Source: Cryptomeria japonica (Eukaryota; Streptophyta; Pinopsida; Cupressales; Cupressaceae). From it: 64,000 nucleotides of DNA. Every line of letters begins with the position of its first letter. Position 1 is the stretch's first letter. Shown here one piece after another: positions 22,152 through 33,631 of the stretch. The notes below the pieces were generated by a model. It had not been told where the DNA came from, made no database searches, and worked only from the letters and a program-made list of their open reading frames with translations. The stretch is from NCBI RefSeq assembly GCF_030272615.1, contig NC_081410.1:111977433-112041432 (forward strand), given 5' to 3'. Both the position numbers and the translations under genes were made by a program.

Positions 22152-25100
22152 ATGGACTCATCCTCCAGCAAAAGAGGCAAAGAAATTGATAGACTCCTAG
22201 CCACCATGAAGTACCATTATCAGGGATAGGTCTACATTTCAAAGCTGGAAGATCAAGTCAGATGGGTCACGGATACTGAAATAGGCCACATAGAAATTGA
22301 GGATATCAAGATTCAATTGGACAAACCTAGTCTGGAGGCCCTCCACAGGAGAATCAAGAGATCCGACCTAGTTGAGGCTACTGTCTTCCCATGGTCATTA
22401 CAAGCACTAGAGTTCATAATGGCCATTTCCCCATTCTATAACCCAGAAACTAGAAAGTGCACAGATGCACAAGGAAAGATGGTCATAGACTTGTCTCCAG
22501 ATATGTTGGGATTCATCTTTGGAATCCCAACCAGGGAGGAGGTATTTTTATTAACTGAAGAAGGGGCTTTAAAAGCATGGAATGACAAAATATCAGCCAG
22601 TAAGAGGCTCATGAATAAAAACTAGCTTGAAGAAGAAAGAAAGAAAGATAGGTCTCAAGGCAACGGAGATCCTAAGGGTAGATTTCAAAGAGCCTCAAAG
22701 AGATTTAATCATTATGCTTAGTAGGGCCTTTGGCAAGCTGGATTGTAAGCATTTTCATCTGTGGATGTTCCAATTCATGACCACCATTTTAATAGGGAAA
22801 CAATACTTTGACTGGCCGCAGATCCTTTCCGACAATATCTATAAACAGATGAAGGAAGTTCAGCATACCCAAAAGTTCTTTTTCACTTCATATGTCATCT
22901 AGGTAGCTGCTAGGGCTGGAAAGTTTCCACAGCTGCAGGTAGAAGGTCAATTAGGAGAGAAGGAAGGATAGAATAAGATATGGGGGTATTATCCTTAACT
23001 CACTCTAGCCAATGCCAAGACTCACTTCAAGAGAGTTAATGATGCTTTCATTTTTTCAATAATAATCAAATTGATAGGAGAAGCAGGATATCGGATTAGC
23101 CCAGAGGCCATGGCTATCATCTGAGAGTGGGCATGTTGGTTTATCCAAAACCCATGCTCTACTTACATCAGGGTTAGCGGATTCATAGGTAACCCAATGC
23201 TCCTAACCCAGTACTATAATGATAGGATAATCTTGCTGGAATATGTGAAGAAGCTTGTGGACCTCTAGTCATTGTTGTCCTCAAAACATAAAACAAGTAT
23301 CGATTTCTCAGTATCTATTGGATACTTTGCCTGTTCTAAAATACAAGTGGCAAAGTTAGCAGAACAAGAGCTCCAAGATTTGAACTTGAAGGAGTATGAA
23401 CATGCTAGGGAGTTCTATGATCCCTATGGGAAACTTAAACAAGCTATGTCAAAGGCATATGAGGGGCACAGGCCTAGCTTGGAGGACTTTTGGGCCAACC
23501 TGCAAGATTGTTTTGAGGTTAAGGAGAAGAGCTATAACAGATTATATGTGTCATAGGTAAGAGATTTCAGGATTGATACTAACCTCCCTAAAGACTTGAG
23601 GGATGATGGAGAGTTACTTGATCCAGTTTATAGGGAATCGGGGATAGATAAGAGGCTCCTCTCCCTAATAAAATGGTCTGCAAGCAAAGATACGAATATG
23701 GAAAAGGTCTCCCAAGTAGTCATCGACAAGACCAAGCAATGGTTACGCCAGAGGGTAAGGCCCAGCATTTCAAAGTCAAAACAAAAGGAATCCACCTCAG
23801 GGGTACCTCAGTCAAGAGGCCATAAGGAGTACGCTCAAAAGACAATGTTAGCCTCGAGGCAAAATACGTCCACCGACCCAAGTGAAGAAGACAAGCCTCA
23901 AGAAAGCACTGAGGACTTACTGAAGAAACTCCAAGAGAAGATGAGGGAGTCTGAACTTTTGAAAAATATTGCAAACCTGGGAGTGATTGACGAATTAGGA
24001 GCGGTACCACTAGCCAAAGTTCTTCCACCAAGGATGGCTATAGGAGCACTGAAGGAGAGGGTACCCAAGAACAAGAAGAGAATGTAGAAGCTACTGAGGA
24101 GATACCCTCTCAGCCACCTTCAACAGATGCAATAAATGATCCAGGCACCTTTGCTCCTACACCACCATTAGTCAATATATCTGCAGGGTAGTTTGGAGTG
24201 CAAGGCTTCACATCTACCACTGAAGGAATGAAAGTTAGAAACATCGAGTCTGATTTCAATCAGGAAGAAGAGGATCTTGAGCAACAATGACTGCTAGAAG
24301 GTGAACAAGAAGGGGATGAGGCAGAAGACATATTGAATGAAAGATTGATTCTAACTCCTCAAGATTAAGAGGACCTTCTTAAGGATATAGCAGCCAGGCA
24401 AGGGGAAATAGAGCCAGGCAATGAAGAAATAGAATTCAATGAGGAGGTCAATGGAAAACTAGGAGAGTTGCACAAACAACAAACTCTCCAAGACAATTTA
24501 GCTCGTCAAGTTATACCACCTCAAGACCCTGGGCAAACGGAAGCAGAGGAGCAGGCAGAGGTTCATGTCATAACTATAGATATAGTGTCACATCAGGGTG
24601 ATAAAGATGTAGATATACCACAATGGTTGGAGTTTACCTTCGGGAAGAAAAAGAGAAAAGCAGAACTTCCAAAGGTCACTCTACAACAAGTAATCATTGA
24701 GGAACCACCAAAGGATAAAAAGCTAAAAACCATCCATCATTTGTCAAAAATAGATTTCGGTGAGGTGATTGCAGATGTGGGAGTTCGACACGAAGTTGAA
24801 GGATAGGTTTCTCCCAAGTATCAAATATCTGAGGTAAATTTGGGTAAGCAAACCAACTGGGGAGAGCTAGATACCTTGGAGCTAGCCACAAGTGTTGTCA
24901 AAGGGCGCGTTGAAAAGGAGCACACCTCAAATATGGAGCTTAAGCCGCAACTTGAGCAATATAAACATCTCCTGATCAAAATGAGTAAACCTCTAGACTC
25001 TTATAGAGATGATGACCTACCTTCAACCTCATCACTACTAGAGGGAGAAGTAAAGGCACTCGTAGAGGTGAGACGCGTGGTTGCTGCCGCCAGAACTTGG

Positions 25101-25766
25101 ACCTAGGTAAATGCGGCTAAGATTAGGTTGTTCTTGCAAAATATAGTAGAAATATACCGTAAGGCGGTATAGGTAGGTGGAGCTTTGGCAACCTGTTCCA
25201 CACAATGGGAGCAGAAGGCAAACACTTTCAATAAACAGTTCCAAGTTTTGAAAAGGATATTGCGGCTAGGAGAAGAGATAGTAATAAAAGAAGACCTCAT
25301 AGGAGGCGACAGCTATAAAAACTTACAATGCTATGTATACATTTTGGAGCTGAAGATTGAAATGTTTCAACATTATATCAAGGATATGATGGAGATTCAG
25401 GACCCTCTCCTCAGGGAAATTTTGTCATACGAGAGTTTTGTAACGAATATGCTAGGACCTTTTGGCCTGAGAATAAATGATATGGGAATAATGGATTAGA
25501 AGCAAGTTTTGAATCAGTGGGATGCATATGAGGCACAACACCTAGGACCCGCAGCCCAGTTTGATGTCGCCCTTCTGGACAGATACACATATCTGATTAC
25601 TCAATGTCAGGAGGTGGCGGACACGATGAAGGAGTTAGATGAATAGGGAACACATGTGGATGAGGTTTTGAAGAAGTATAAATTTAGAGTTAAGCATGTA
25701 GCTAGTCCCCCAGTCCAAGCAGTTGCATGTATACTTGAAAATTATAAAGCTTTTACTAAGAAATAA
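22152..25766 (+). pseudogene. LTR-borne reading frame, copy A (about 1,205 codons, family unknown)
   Basis: The frame starts MDSSSSKRGKEIDRLLATMK at 22152 and ends ENYKAFTKK at 25766. I do not recognise the family. The N-terminal third looks globular (FIMAISPFYNPETRKC, DLSPDMLGFIFGIPTREE, FQFMTTILIGKQYFDWPQIL). The middle third is lysine/glutamate-rich (LLKKLQEKMRESELLKNI) and the rest has acidic and coiled-coil stretches with a KKKRKAELP cluster that could act as a nuclear signal. There is no CCHC knuckle and no protease, reverse transcriptase or integrase motif. Copy A has several of its own stops (for example after 22222, 22623 and 22900) and a 4-bp insertion near 22645. At three places where B and C have stops it has sense codons (Cys near 22460, Gln near 22848, Gln near 23750). 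Confidence 0.7.
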
Positions 25767-25981
25767 GGCAAAACTTTAATTTTGTATTTTGAGTTGCAGC
25801 TCCTACTCGAGTTCCAATTTTGGGAGAAATTCTGCATGATTACAAAAACGTGGCTCACCTAGCAGGGTCTTCATAATGCCCATGCAATCCCCAGTTTGTA
25901 GATGTTAAGTAGAGTGTCAAGGTAGAAACTTGCAAGTTAACTGTAACTCCTAGTTTCGGTTCTTAATTTAGGATAGGGTTA

Positions 25982-27435
25982 TGTGTGCGGGAAAAGCAGG
26001 GCTATGAAACTCAAAATGTGAAAATGTGGTCTCAAAGGGACTTTTCCACACACCCAGAGGACTTCTTGGTGAAAGTTATGGAGTCGTGAAGAATGACTCA
26101 ACTTCCCAAGGTAGGTTCCATGGTTCTCTATCTCATAAGATCCCTCAAGTCAATGCCTTTGCTCTCATATCATTGAGCAAAGTGACTTAGGGATGACGAA
26201 TGCAAGAATGAGGGATGCTTTAGATTGAGTTTAACATTAAATGCATCATATTTATGCATGATTCTATGAATGAGTTAAACTAGATTATAAGATGACAAGA
26301 TTAGTAGAAATACTTATCCTAACATGATATACTAGTTAATGATTTAAGCTAATGATAATAGAAATACTCTAAAATGCTTATTAGATTAATTCCTATTACA
26401 AAAGAGGCTAGATGTATTGATAAAATTGAGCATAAGTGAGATACTAAAATCTTGGATTCTCAAATGGAGGAATGAGAGCTCTATTTATAGTGAAAATAGG
26501 GCAATGGATGGTCAAGATTGGAGGATTTAATCAAGGGTCAGGATTGAAAGTTATCATACAATTTTTCATCAATGAAATGGTGACAATTGTCAACATAAGA
26601 TTGCTTGAGAGGAGAGGTAAGAAGCATTAAATGCTTGAGAAGACCTCATGGTTACCTTAGAAGGTAAGGGTTAAGGTTAGGTTAGGGTTATCCATTAGAT
26701 AAAGCTTTTACCCAAAGGATAAACTCTTGTGCAAAGGTTAAAGGGATAACCATGGTCAAGGCAATAAATGCTTGATGAGACCCCTGGGTTAGAAGAAGGT
26801 TAAGTTAGGCAAAAAGTCTCTAACCATGCCACTAAGGGTTAGTTAACCATTAATGGTTTGAAGACTTTGGGGACAAATTTGTAAGAGTCCTTCCAAATTT
26901 GGGGGTATTCAACAAGTTAGCTTGTTGAAGGCATAAAGGATTTAATGCCTTTTGAAGACTTTACTCCAAATTTGAGAAGTGACCTCCTCAAATTTAGGGA
27001 AAGGGGATAATTGATGGGTTTGGGTTAATTGATTAGGATTAGATGGATTCTAGAAGAATTTAGGAAGGGGGTTAGCATGCAAGTGGGAGATGTAGGAAAA
27101 TGCAAGTGGATGAGAAATAATATGATTAATTAAAATAAATTGCTTTATTTCAATTTGGTTGCAAGTTGGGAAATTAAATAAATTAGATTTATTTAATTGG
27201 GATAAACTATTTAATTAAAAAGTAGGGAGAAGGGATTTAATTAAATAAAATGATTTATTCAATTAAATGTGCAAAGGGCTTAAGTGAATTTAAATAAATA
27301 AATTGAATAGTTTATTTAATTTAAATAGAAGAATGTGGATGATTTAATTAAATTAGATTTAACTAAATAGAGGAATGAGGATAAAATGAACATTAAATAT
27401 TCATTTAGGAATATGGTCATTTTTATATGTCTACA
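25982..27435 (-). repeat. Tat-2 3' LTR
   Basis: Reads TGTAGACATATAAAAATG at its start (27435) and ends ...CCCGCACACA; the lower boundary is 25982 or 25984 because of a TGTG repeat. It is placed by the point where copy A stops matching copies B and C. A TATA box CTATAAATAG lies at 26490-26481. The U3 part (27130-27400) contains AT-rich palindromes like those of the Tat-1 LTR. The matching 5' LTR is not in the window. Confidence 0.8.
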
Positions 27436-27450
27436 TTTTGCCCCTCTTTG
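27436..27450 (-). promoter_or_regulatory. Tat-2 polypurine tract
   Basis: On the minus strand CAAAGAGGGGCAAAA runs directly into the LTR start TGTAGACA, identical to the tract of Tat-1. Confidence 0.9.
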
Positions 27451-28035
27451 AAGTGACGTGTGTGCACATGTTGATTCAAAGAAAATGATGTGTCGTCATG
27501 ATTTGGTTATGATCAGTGTGATGTTGTGCCAAGATGTTCATGTTGTGCCCCAGATTTGATAAACGATGCCCCAGATTTGATAAATGATGTTGATAATGCT
27601 CCCTTGGGAGATGAATCAAAAATTTGAAAATTTGATTTGTTTTGATAAATTTGATTGCATGTTAAATTTTTGGCAATGTTAAATGCGATAAATTGATTCA
27701 TCTCCCAATAATGATGTTTGCGAGGGTTAAAAATAAGACCATGAGAAATTTATGTGTTTGTCCACGCAACCCTAATTTTCATTTACCCTATAAAAAGGTA
27801 AAAAGTGATTTATTTTGTCTCATTTGTGCTTGTTGACTTTGGAGAAAGGGACACTTGGAGAAAAAGACAAAATGTTGGTTCCTTTTGCTTTTGATCGATT
27901 TGAGCACGTGCGGAGGTATCGGAGGCCCGTTACGTATGGACCATTGGTAAGTCATCCTTTTTTACCCCTTTTAGATTTTTGTTTTGTCATTTTTTATCAT
28001 GTTTATGAATTTTTACACGCAAATTTAATAGTTTA

Positions 28036-28500
28036 GCACGTCGAGGTTAAACCATAGCGCATACGATAGGTTGCGTAGCGTGTAGAGTTTAACGAAGTAG
28101 GGTAGCGTCAAAGTAAATTAGGATAGCGCGGCGGTAGGTTAGAGTAGCGCATAAAGATAGGTTATCGCATCAGGGGCACAAGGTAGCGTGTAGGAGAAAA
28201 GGGGTAGCGCATAGATAAGACCTAGCGCATAGGGTTAGCTGAGGCTCGCATGGGTAGTATAGCATAGCGCATAGGTATGACCTAACGCGTAGGGCTAGGT
28301 TCGCAGCGCAGGGACCAAGTAGGATAGCGCATAGGCTAGAAGTAGCGTAGAGGGTAGTTTAGGTGGCGCATCGATGGGATAGGGTAGCGCATAGGTGTAG
28401 GCTAGCGCATAGGGTGAATGTGGTAGCGCATTGATAGGACAAGGTAGCGCATAGGCAGCATTTTAGCGCATAGATAAGATTTTTTAGCGCATGAGCGGAA
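28036..28500 (+). repeat. TAGCGCATAG repeat cluster in the PMD intron
   Basis: At least twelve exact TAGCGCA words plus several one-base variants (tagcgtg, tatcgca, aacgcgt) occur at irregular spacings of mostly 20-40 bp, often extended to TAGCGCATAGG. The intervening bases are not conserved. The cluster is unusual in being CpG-rich in an AT-rich region. The same word recurs on the minus strand at 62155-62525 in the gag leader. Confidence 0.85.
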
Positions 28501-28619
28501 GAATTTGGGTAAAGTAGGATTGTGGATGAAGAAAAATAGGTAGGTTTTTGCCAGTTTTGCCGGGATGGGTGCGATTTGTCAGTCTACGTGTTTGTTTGTC
28601 ATTGTTTTGATAAGTTGTC

Positions 28620-29165
28620 CAATATGAGTTTCAATATAACTTGATTTGATTTGCAATGTTTCAAGTTGATATTGATTTGATGTTGATTTGATATGATGTG
28701 GATTTTGATATGGATGTGAAACTTGATTTGTTTTACAAGTTGATATGAATGTGAAACTTGAGTTGTGTTACAAGTTGATGTAATTGTGGAACTTGAGTTG
28801 TGTTACACGTTGATGTGATTTGATATGATGTGGAACTTGATTAGATTTTCAAAGTTTCAAGTTGATATGAATTTGATTTTGATATGAATTGATTTAAGTT
28901 GATATATATGTTGAACTTGAGTTGTTTTACAAGCTGATATGGTTGTGGAACTTGAGTTGTTTTACAAGCTGATATGGATGTGAAACTTGAGTTGTTTTAC
29001 AAGTTGATATGAATGTGAAACTTGAGTTGTGTTACAAGTTGATATAATTGTGGAACTTGAGTTGTGTTACAAGTTGATGTGATTTGATATGATGTGGAAC
29101 TTGATTAGATTTTCAAAGTTTCAAGTTGATATAAATTTGATTTTGATATGAATTGATTTGATGAG
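28620..29165 (+). repeat. Minisatellite of about 36 bp
   Basis: Variants of 'aacttgagttgtgttacaag' followed by 'ttgatatgaatgtgg' repeat about a dozen times. A longer stretch of some 80 bp (gatgtgatttgatatgatg, then tggaacttgattagatt) occurs at about 28810-28890 and again at 29070-29150, so higher-order duplication has also taken place. Confidence 0.85.
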
Positions 29166-31213
29166 GAAACTGATATTGGACTTGTTTTGCTTTGTGACAG
29201 GAGCGCATTGGAGTGGTTCAGTCACGAGAGCGATTTCCGAGACCGTGGTCATTGATACCATGATTGACACAGGCTGACAGGGATATCATTGAGAGGTGTG
29301 GCCTATCCCCTTTGTTAGAGATGCCCTGGTTTATTATTAACCAGGGTTTATTGACAGTGTTGGCCGAGAGGTGGCATAGTGACACCAACACCTTCCATTT
29401 GGCGACAGGGGAGATCACAGTGACACCTGAGGATTGCTACCGAATTCTACGGATTCCCGTGGTAGGTGCATTGTTACCATATGGGAAAACAAAGGAGGGC
29501 GGGACAGAGGCACTTCACCGGATTCTACAAGATGAAATGGTTTGTGGATATGAGATCCCCTAGTAGGAGTTCATTGATTTGGATTACACTCCTCTACCAT
29601 CAGTGTTGGCAGGGTTCATAGGTGGTTTCTTATGTCCCGACAGTAGGTCGAAGGGACTGGCAGTAGGATGGGGATTGGTCCTGGAGGACATGGTGACACA
29701 GGGTCGCTGATTCGCATGGGGGTCAGCTCTGGTGGCCCACTTATACAGGGATCTGCATCAGGTGATGTACTCAGGGTATAGCAGTCTATCCGCTCGAGTT
29801 ACACTGCTACAGGTATGGGTGTGGGAGCATATTCCCATAGCCAGGCCACTTGCGGACAAAGATAGGCTTGTTGGGTGTACATATGCGTATGGATATTGAG
29901 GGATAGTTGTCCAACGTAAGTTGGGAAAACTAGAGCATTGGAGGAGAGTGTTAGATGATATTGATACGGTTGTCTGGAGACTGTACATGGAGTGCAAGGT
30001 ATGGGTAGAGGATGGGATGGAGATGCCCTATCTCTACATGTCTCGATTTTTTATAGGGCAGACGCCCTTTGTTATTGAGAGATTTTTGCACAGCCGAGTG
30101 TTGCGACAGTATGGTCATCAGCAGGGAGTTCCATAGGGAGCATGCTTATATGCTCGATGGAGATAGGATATTCCAGAGTGGGGACCCACTATTAATAGCA
30201 CGGTGATGGTTGAGGAGTTCTTTCGCTTAGCCAGCCAGATATGGGACTACGCCTATGGGGTAGTAGACGCAAGGATGATGGAGGAGTTCGCCATACTATT
30301 TGCGGCACATGCAGTTGCCAGGATATCAGATCCAGCAGAGATGATTCTCGCTTTTGACGATGATGAGGATGAGCAGCCTGAGAGGCTAGGGAGATGGGGA
30401 AAGGATGGAGAGGAGTTGGATGAGGGAGGTGGGGATGGTGGAGGTGATGATGGTGGAGATGGTAGAGGAGGTGGCCGAGGTCAGCGAGGGGGTAGAGGGA
30501 GGAGAGGAGATAGGGGTGGTGATGGTGGTGACAGAGGGATTCAGGTGGAGAGAGCAGTGTGGCGAGCTATGGTGGATAGAGGGAGAGGAGGTTTGGCTAT
30601 TGGAGCTAGGGGAGAGGAGAGGGTGGGAGAGGTGATAGCAGCGGTAGGAGGGACTAATGAGTTTAGACAGTCGGCTCAGAGGAGGAGGTTTGATGTGTTA
30701 CCCCCACCAGCACCGAGGACAAGGAGAGGGATAGGGGGTACCACTTCACAGGTACCCATCCAGATGCAGATTCTAATGCACTACAAGGACGCACAGATTA
30801 GGTCACTGCAGTTATCAGTGCAACACCTACAGACACATTTATTGGTGCATCAGCAGCAAATTACACAGCTAACCACTGAGCAAGATACAGTTCTAGAGCG
30901 ATTGGGTCGATCTAAGGCTCGAGTAGAGGCTTTGGAGAGAGCGGCGGTGGGTGGCTCGATGAGAGATACCCTGAGAGAGGTGGCTTTGAGAGCCAAGGAG
31001 GCGGAGTACTATAGGAGGCATTATGAGGATGTGGTGCCCAGGGAGCACCGAGTGCCGAGTTTTAAAGCTTCGAGATCTAGTCGATCCCGAGATACTAGGT
31101 CGAGGATAGAGAGCAAAGGTGTGATAGGGCCTCCTAGACATGATCCACTTGGAGATCCAGGTGCTGGGACATCAGCTGCAAGACCGTCACCCTCGGGAGA
31201 TAGTCATACCTAA

Positions 31214-32661
31214 GAGACGTTGTCTCCATTGTATTTTGTTGTTTTTGGCACAGACATAACATATTTTATACATTGATCATTTTTTAAAATATATATATAT
31301 ATGATACCATTTCTTTGATCCTCATGTGATGTGTTATGGATGATGCTTTCTATATGATGTTGATTATTCTATAATGATGATGCAATGCTTAGATGTATGT
31401 GCTTTGATATATGATGAATATGATGTGTTAATGCATGATGTTTATGAGATGTATCTTGAAAATGAGATGTATGATATGATATGGTGTGAGATGTATCTTG
31501 AAAAATGAGATGTATGATAATGGTATGCTATGAGATGTATCTTGAAAATGAGATGTATGATAATGATATGTTGTTTAATTGTAAAATGATATGCAGCTAA
31601 GTGTAAAATGATATGCAACTAATTGTAAAATGATAATGCAACTAATTGTAAAATGAGATGCAACTAATTGTAAAATGATATGCAACTAATTGTAAAATGA
31701 GATGCAACTAATTGAGCATCCTCATTCTGCATTCGCCATCCCTGTATAGTCACAAGCACAAGATTTGAGCATTGATTTGTTTGGGATATGTTGAAAATTT
31801 ATACAAGCATAATGGTATAATTAAACCATAATGACCTGAGAAAAATTTACATGATTTTTTATTTTGCAAGATAGCACAAGCGTCAAGGTATAATTGAACT
31901 AGGACGACCTGAGTGCGGATTGCGTATAAACAAACAAGATTAAACTATTTGTATGCACAAAGTGGAATCATGTCTTCAGTGATATGTTGTGAATTACGTC
32001 TTGAGACATGTATTTGCATAGTACAAGTAATCACCTCACAGACAGAAAACTAAAAAAAATATTGGAGTCCCCATGACTTTCTCTAGCTTGATGCATTGTT
32101 GAGAACATGTAGAGGATCCAATAGTTCAAAAACTTTAAGTGCAAAATAGTCAAAACTTCATGCAAGATGCAAACATTTGATACTTCAGAAAATCATCCAT
32201 CCTATTTTATGAATCCCTTCAAGTGATCAATGTTTGGTTTTGTGATTGTTGATCTGTTTGCTGGATATGATGTTTTGAGTTTGCTACAAGTTTTGATGTC
32301 TTGAATTTGCTGCAAGTTTTGACCAATGCTGCCCCTACCTGAGTATTCTTCTTAATGTGGATATGTACAGTGATTACCAAGCCATGGTGGAATATGATGA
32401 AATTATATTTGGATAAAACAGGATAGTGACTACGCTAAGTATGTCCTGGATAATGTGATAAAAATGTCGGGCGATGGCCGATAGTGCTTGACTGTGGATA
32501 TAACAGCTTGGTAGTAAAGATAAATAGATAGAGGAGTTGTCCTCTCACAATAGTGCTTGTTACCAGGTTTTCACCAGTTGTTTTTATTGTACCTTTTTAT
32601 TTTCTTTTTCTTGATTTTTTTTTTTTTTTTTTTTTTTTGACTTTTTCATGCATTAGACTGC
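31214..32661. other. Non-coding stretch between the convergent PMD and pol ends
   Basis: Tail-to-tail spacer. It contains short tandem repeats at about 31430-31560 (atgagatgtatcttgaaa) and 31590-31715 (aactaattgtaaaatgat), and a T-run of about 27 bases near 32612-32638 (an A-run on the gag-pol strand). On the minus strand at about 32575-32560 it has GGTGAAAACCTGG, also found in the equivalent Tat-1 spacer. I see no gene. Confidence 0.6.
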
Positions 32662-33631
32662 TCAAGTGTAGTATTTCTTCAGATGAATTTTGTTAGTTGG
32701 TTCATCGAGCACATCTCCTTCTGAAGTTTTTAGTTGATAAGCACCTAATCCATAGGCTGATATGATGACATAAGGACCTAACCAGTTAGGTTCAAATTTC
32801 CCTTTCTTTTCTCGATCTTGCTGATTTCTAGGATTTTCCTTGAGTACTAAATCACCAATTTTAAAAATTTTGGGAATGACCTTGTGGTTGTAGTTTTTGC
32901 ACATGTGTTGTTGATATGCTTTGAGGTGAGTGTAGGCACATTGGCATCTTTCATCTAGAAGTTCTAGCTCTTGCAGTCAGTTGACTCGATACTCTTCATC
33001 TGGAATTAGGCCTTTCAAAGAGACTGTGAGAGATGGAATTTCTACCTCCAGGGGTAAAATTGTTTTTGATCCATACACCAATGAATATGGTGTAGCTTCC
33101 ATAGGTGTGCGGATGCTAGTTCGGTATGCCCAAATTGTTGGATTGAGTTGTACATGCCAATCTTTGCCTGCATCATTCACTGTTTTCTTTAGGATTTTCA
33201 ATATTGTCTTGTTGGATGCTTCTGCCTGACCATTCCCCTATGGGTAGTAAGGTGTAGAGAAACGATGTTGGATTTTGAATTTTTCACATAGTTCTTGCAC
33301 ATCTTGGTTTTTGAAAGGTCGTCCATTATCTATGATGATGAAACTTGGAATGACATATCTGCAGATTAGATAATTAAGGATAAAAGATGCTATTTGTTTC
33401 TCAGTCATTATGGTCATGGGGACCGCTTCAATCCATTTGGTAAAGTATTATGTTGTAGTTATAATGAATTTATGTCTATTTGAAGATGAAGGATGTATTT
33501 TGCCGATTAAGTCCAGTCCCCACTGGCAAAAGGGTCAGGATGTTGTGAATGGTTGCAGTTCCTATGCTGGTGCATGTATAAGATTGCCATGAATTTGGCA
33601 TTTAGGACACTTATTTGCAAAATGATAAGTT
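32662..33631 (-). pseudogene. Tat-2 integrase: catalytic core and C-terminal domain
   Basis: Integrase inserts the cDNA into host DNA. From 33631 down the frame shows the second half of the N-terminal zinc finger (KCPKCQIHG near 33600), the core with IDNGRPF near 33320 (second Asp of the DDE triad) and then HVQLNPTIWAYRTS, TPYSLVYG (33201-32977). The C-terminal domain follows (GDLVLKENPRNQ, KFEPNWLGPYVI; 32904-32662). Stops separate the pieces. The C-terminal domain is close to that retained in Tat-1 (13280-13542). Confidence 0.85.

Larger units (their letters stand above)
21170..25981 (+). mobile_element. Copy A of the long-LTR family, 5' 4.8 kb, cut by Tat-2
   Basis: It starts TGTTATGCCTAGCATATC, like the start of both terminal repeats of the 20.1-kb element (minus strand at 44032 and 58582), and is collinear with them for 4.8 kb. 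It has a TATA box, repeats, a probable leader intron and the large reading frame. It stops at 25981, where the Tat-2 3' LTR begins; the missing last 790 bp would be beyond the right edge of the window. It inserted in the Copia-like internal region (left flank AGAGT, 21165-21169). Whether it is a solo LTR or the 5' LTR of a full element cannot be told. It looks clearly more diverged from copies B and C than they are from each other. Confidence 0.8.
27947..29200 (+). other. Intron of the Tat-2 PMD gene
   Basis: It runs from GTAAGT to TGACAG, 1,254 bp, and is made almost entirely of two repeat clusters (28036-28500 and 28620-29165). The joined reading frame across the two exons stays in phase, which is the main evidence for splicing. 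Confidence 0.7.
27872..31213 (+). pseudogene. Antisense plant mobile domain (PMD) gene in Tat-2, two exons
   Basis: PMD proteins (MAIN/MAIL1 type, Pfam PF10536) act in nuclear gene silencing as host proteins; transposon copies have no settled role. Exon 1 is 27872-27946 (25 codons, MLVPFAFDRFEHVRRYRR) with a consensus GTAAGT donor. Exon 2 is 29201-31213 after CTTTGTGACAG. The intron is phase 0. The PMD core is at about 29290-29800 (LLTVLAERWHSDTNTFHL, TPEDCYRILRIP, VLAGFIGGFLCP). Beyond the domain, from about 30400, comes a Gly/Arg/Asp-rich stretch (RGGGRGQRGGRG), then a coiled coil (LTTEQDTVLERLG) and a Ser/Arg-rich tail. Six in-frame stops (near 29261, 29561, 29708, 29898, 30134, 30164) but no frameshift over 650 codons; such TAG and TGA codons could come from C-to-T change. 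It is convergent with gag-pol. Confidence 0.9.

Noticed and set aside
28036-28500. CRISPR-like array
   Set aside because: Word of 7-11 bases with irregular 10-50 bp gaps, plant retrotransposon context, no cas genes; not an array.
30405-30635. Second frame through the Gly/Arg-rich part of the PMD gene
   Set aside because: Out-of-frame reading of a repetitive GA-rich stretch; the main frame continues through 31213.
29264-31213. PMD region as a host gene
   Set aside because: It lies between pol and the 3' LTR of Tat-2, has six in-frame stops, and the same layout occurs in Tat-1; it is element cargo.
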